Part shown: positions 6,704 through 6,752 of the stretch, in pieces
Layout of the letters: each line of letters begins with the position of its first letter
How positions within the stretch are numbered: position 1 is the stretch's first letter
Assembly: GCA_025465385.1 (NCBI GenBank)
Contig: JAODNG010000217.1
Span: forward strand, 1 to 6,752
Direction of reading: 5' to 3'
From: Pseudonocardiales bacterium
GTDB lineage: Bacteria; Actinomycetota; Actinomycetes; Mycobacteriales; Pseudonocardiaceae
DNA: 6,752 nt
Position numbers and translations under genes: made by a program
Notes under the pieces: model-generated
The model's database searches: none
The model's input: the letters and a program-made list of their open reading frames with translations, nothing else
Told to the model about the DNA's origin: nothing

Positions 6704-6752
6704 GAGTAGCCTCGTGACGTCGGCTGGACGAGCTTTCGAGAGTTGGTCCTGG

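Larger units (their letters stand above)
6376..6752. other. Leader region upstream of the T4SS operon, no supported gene
   Basis: This 377-base stretch has open frames on both strands, but none shows the third-position G/C bias, start site or recognisable protein features seen in the operon. On the minus strand one frame stays open from the right edge to a stop at 6487, one to 6569 and one to 6657, so the 3' end of an upstream gene could lie at the right margin and I cannot say in which frame. The region holds a 13-nt palindrome at the first ribosome binding site, a 10-bp palindrome CGGGCGCCCG (6415-6424), an inverted repeat pair and a 17-bp dyad. It probably contains the operon promoter, but I see no convincing -35/-10 pair. 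Confidence 0.6.

Noticed and set aside
6633..6752. Plus-strand frame starting with GTG, with a signal-peptide-like start (NRPVGAVLALSG), open to the right edge
   Set aside because: It has poor third-position G/C bias, no ribosome binding site, and a run of four arginines right after the hydrophobic stretch. The extent visible is too short to judge.

Overview
The window is high-GC DNA (about two thirds G+C by eye) with strong G/C bias at third codon positions, GTG and TTG starts, and Ala/Arg/Gly-rich proteins. This points to an actinobacterium (Pseudonocardiales, Mycobacteriales or Streptomyces relatives). All convincing genes lie on the minus strand and form one tightly packed operon, read from about 6375 down to the left edge. 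The gene set is the core of a Gram-positive conjugative type IV secretion system (T4SS), so the window is most likely part of an integrative conjugative element or a conjugative plasmid.

In transcription order the genes are: a small two-helix membrane protein resembling a VirB2/TrbC pilin or pore subunit (6375-6115); a small PrgI-like two-helix membrane protein that starts with TTG (6096-5650); a large VirB4-type ATPase with clear Walker A and B motifs (GTG start at 5684, stop at 2934); a polytopic VirB6/TrbL-like channel protein with a signal peptide (2937-988); a single-pass VirB8/TcpC-like protein (973-380); and the first 125 codons of a membrane-anchored lytic transglycosylase-type cell wall hydrolase that runs off the left edge (376-1). 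Junctions are an 18-nt gap, a 35-nt overlap, an ATGA 4-nt overlap, a 14-nt gap and a 3-nt gap. This suggests co-transcription and translational coupling.

The inferred division of labour is as follows. The hydrolase opens the peptidoglycan. VirB6-like, VirB8-like, PrgI-like and the small two-helix protein form the membrane channel. The VirB4-like ATPase powers assembly and transport. The order PrgI - VirB4 - VirB6 - (hydrolase, VirB8) parallels the orf17-orf13 block of Tn916, with the last two genes swapped. The relaxase and the VirD4/TcpA coupling protein are not in the window.

The right-hand 377 bases (6376-6752) contain no gene I can support. They hold the leader of the operon: a 13-nt perfect palindrome that includes the ribosome binding site of the first gene, a 10-bp inverted repeat pair (6498-6507 / 6564-6573) and a 17-bp perfect dyad (6687-6703). 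These are candidate regulatory sites. Long plus-strand open frames opposite the operon are judged to be high-GC shadows.
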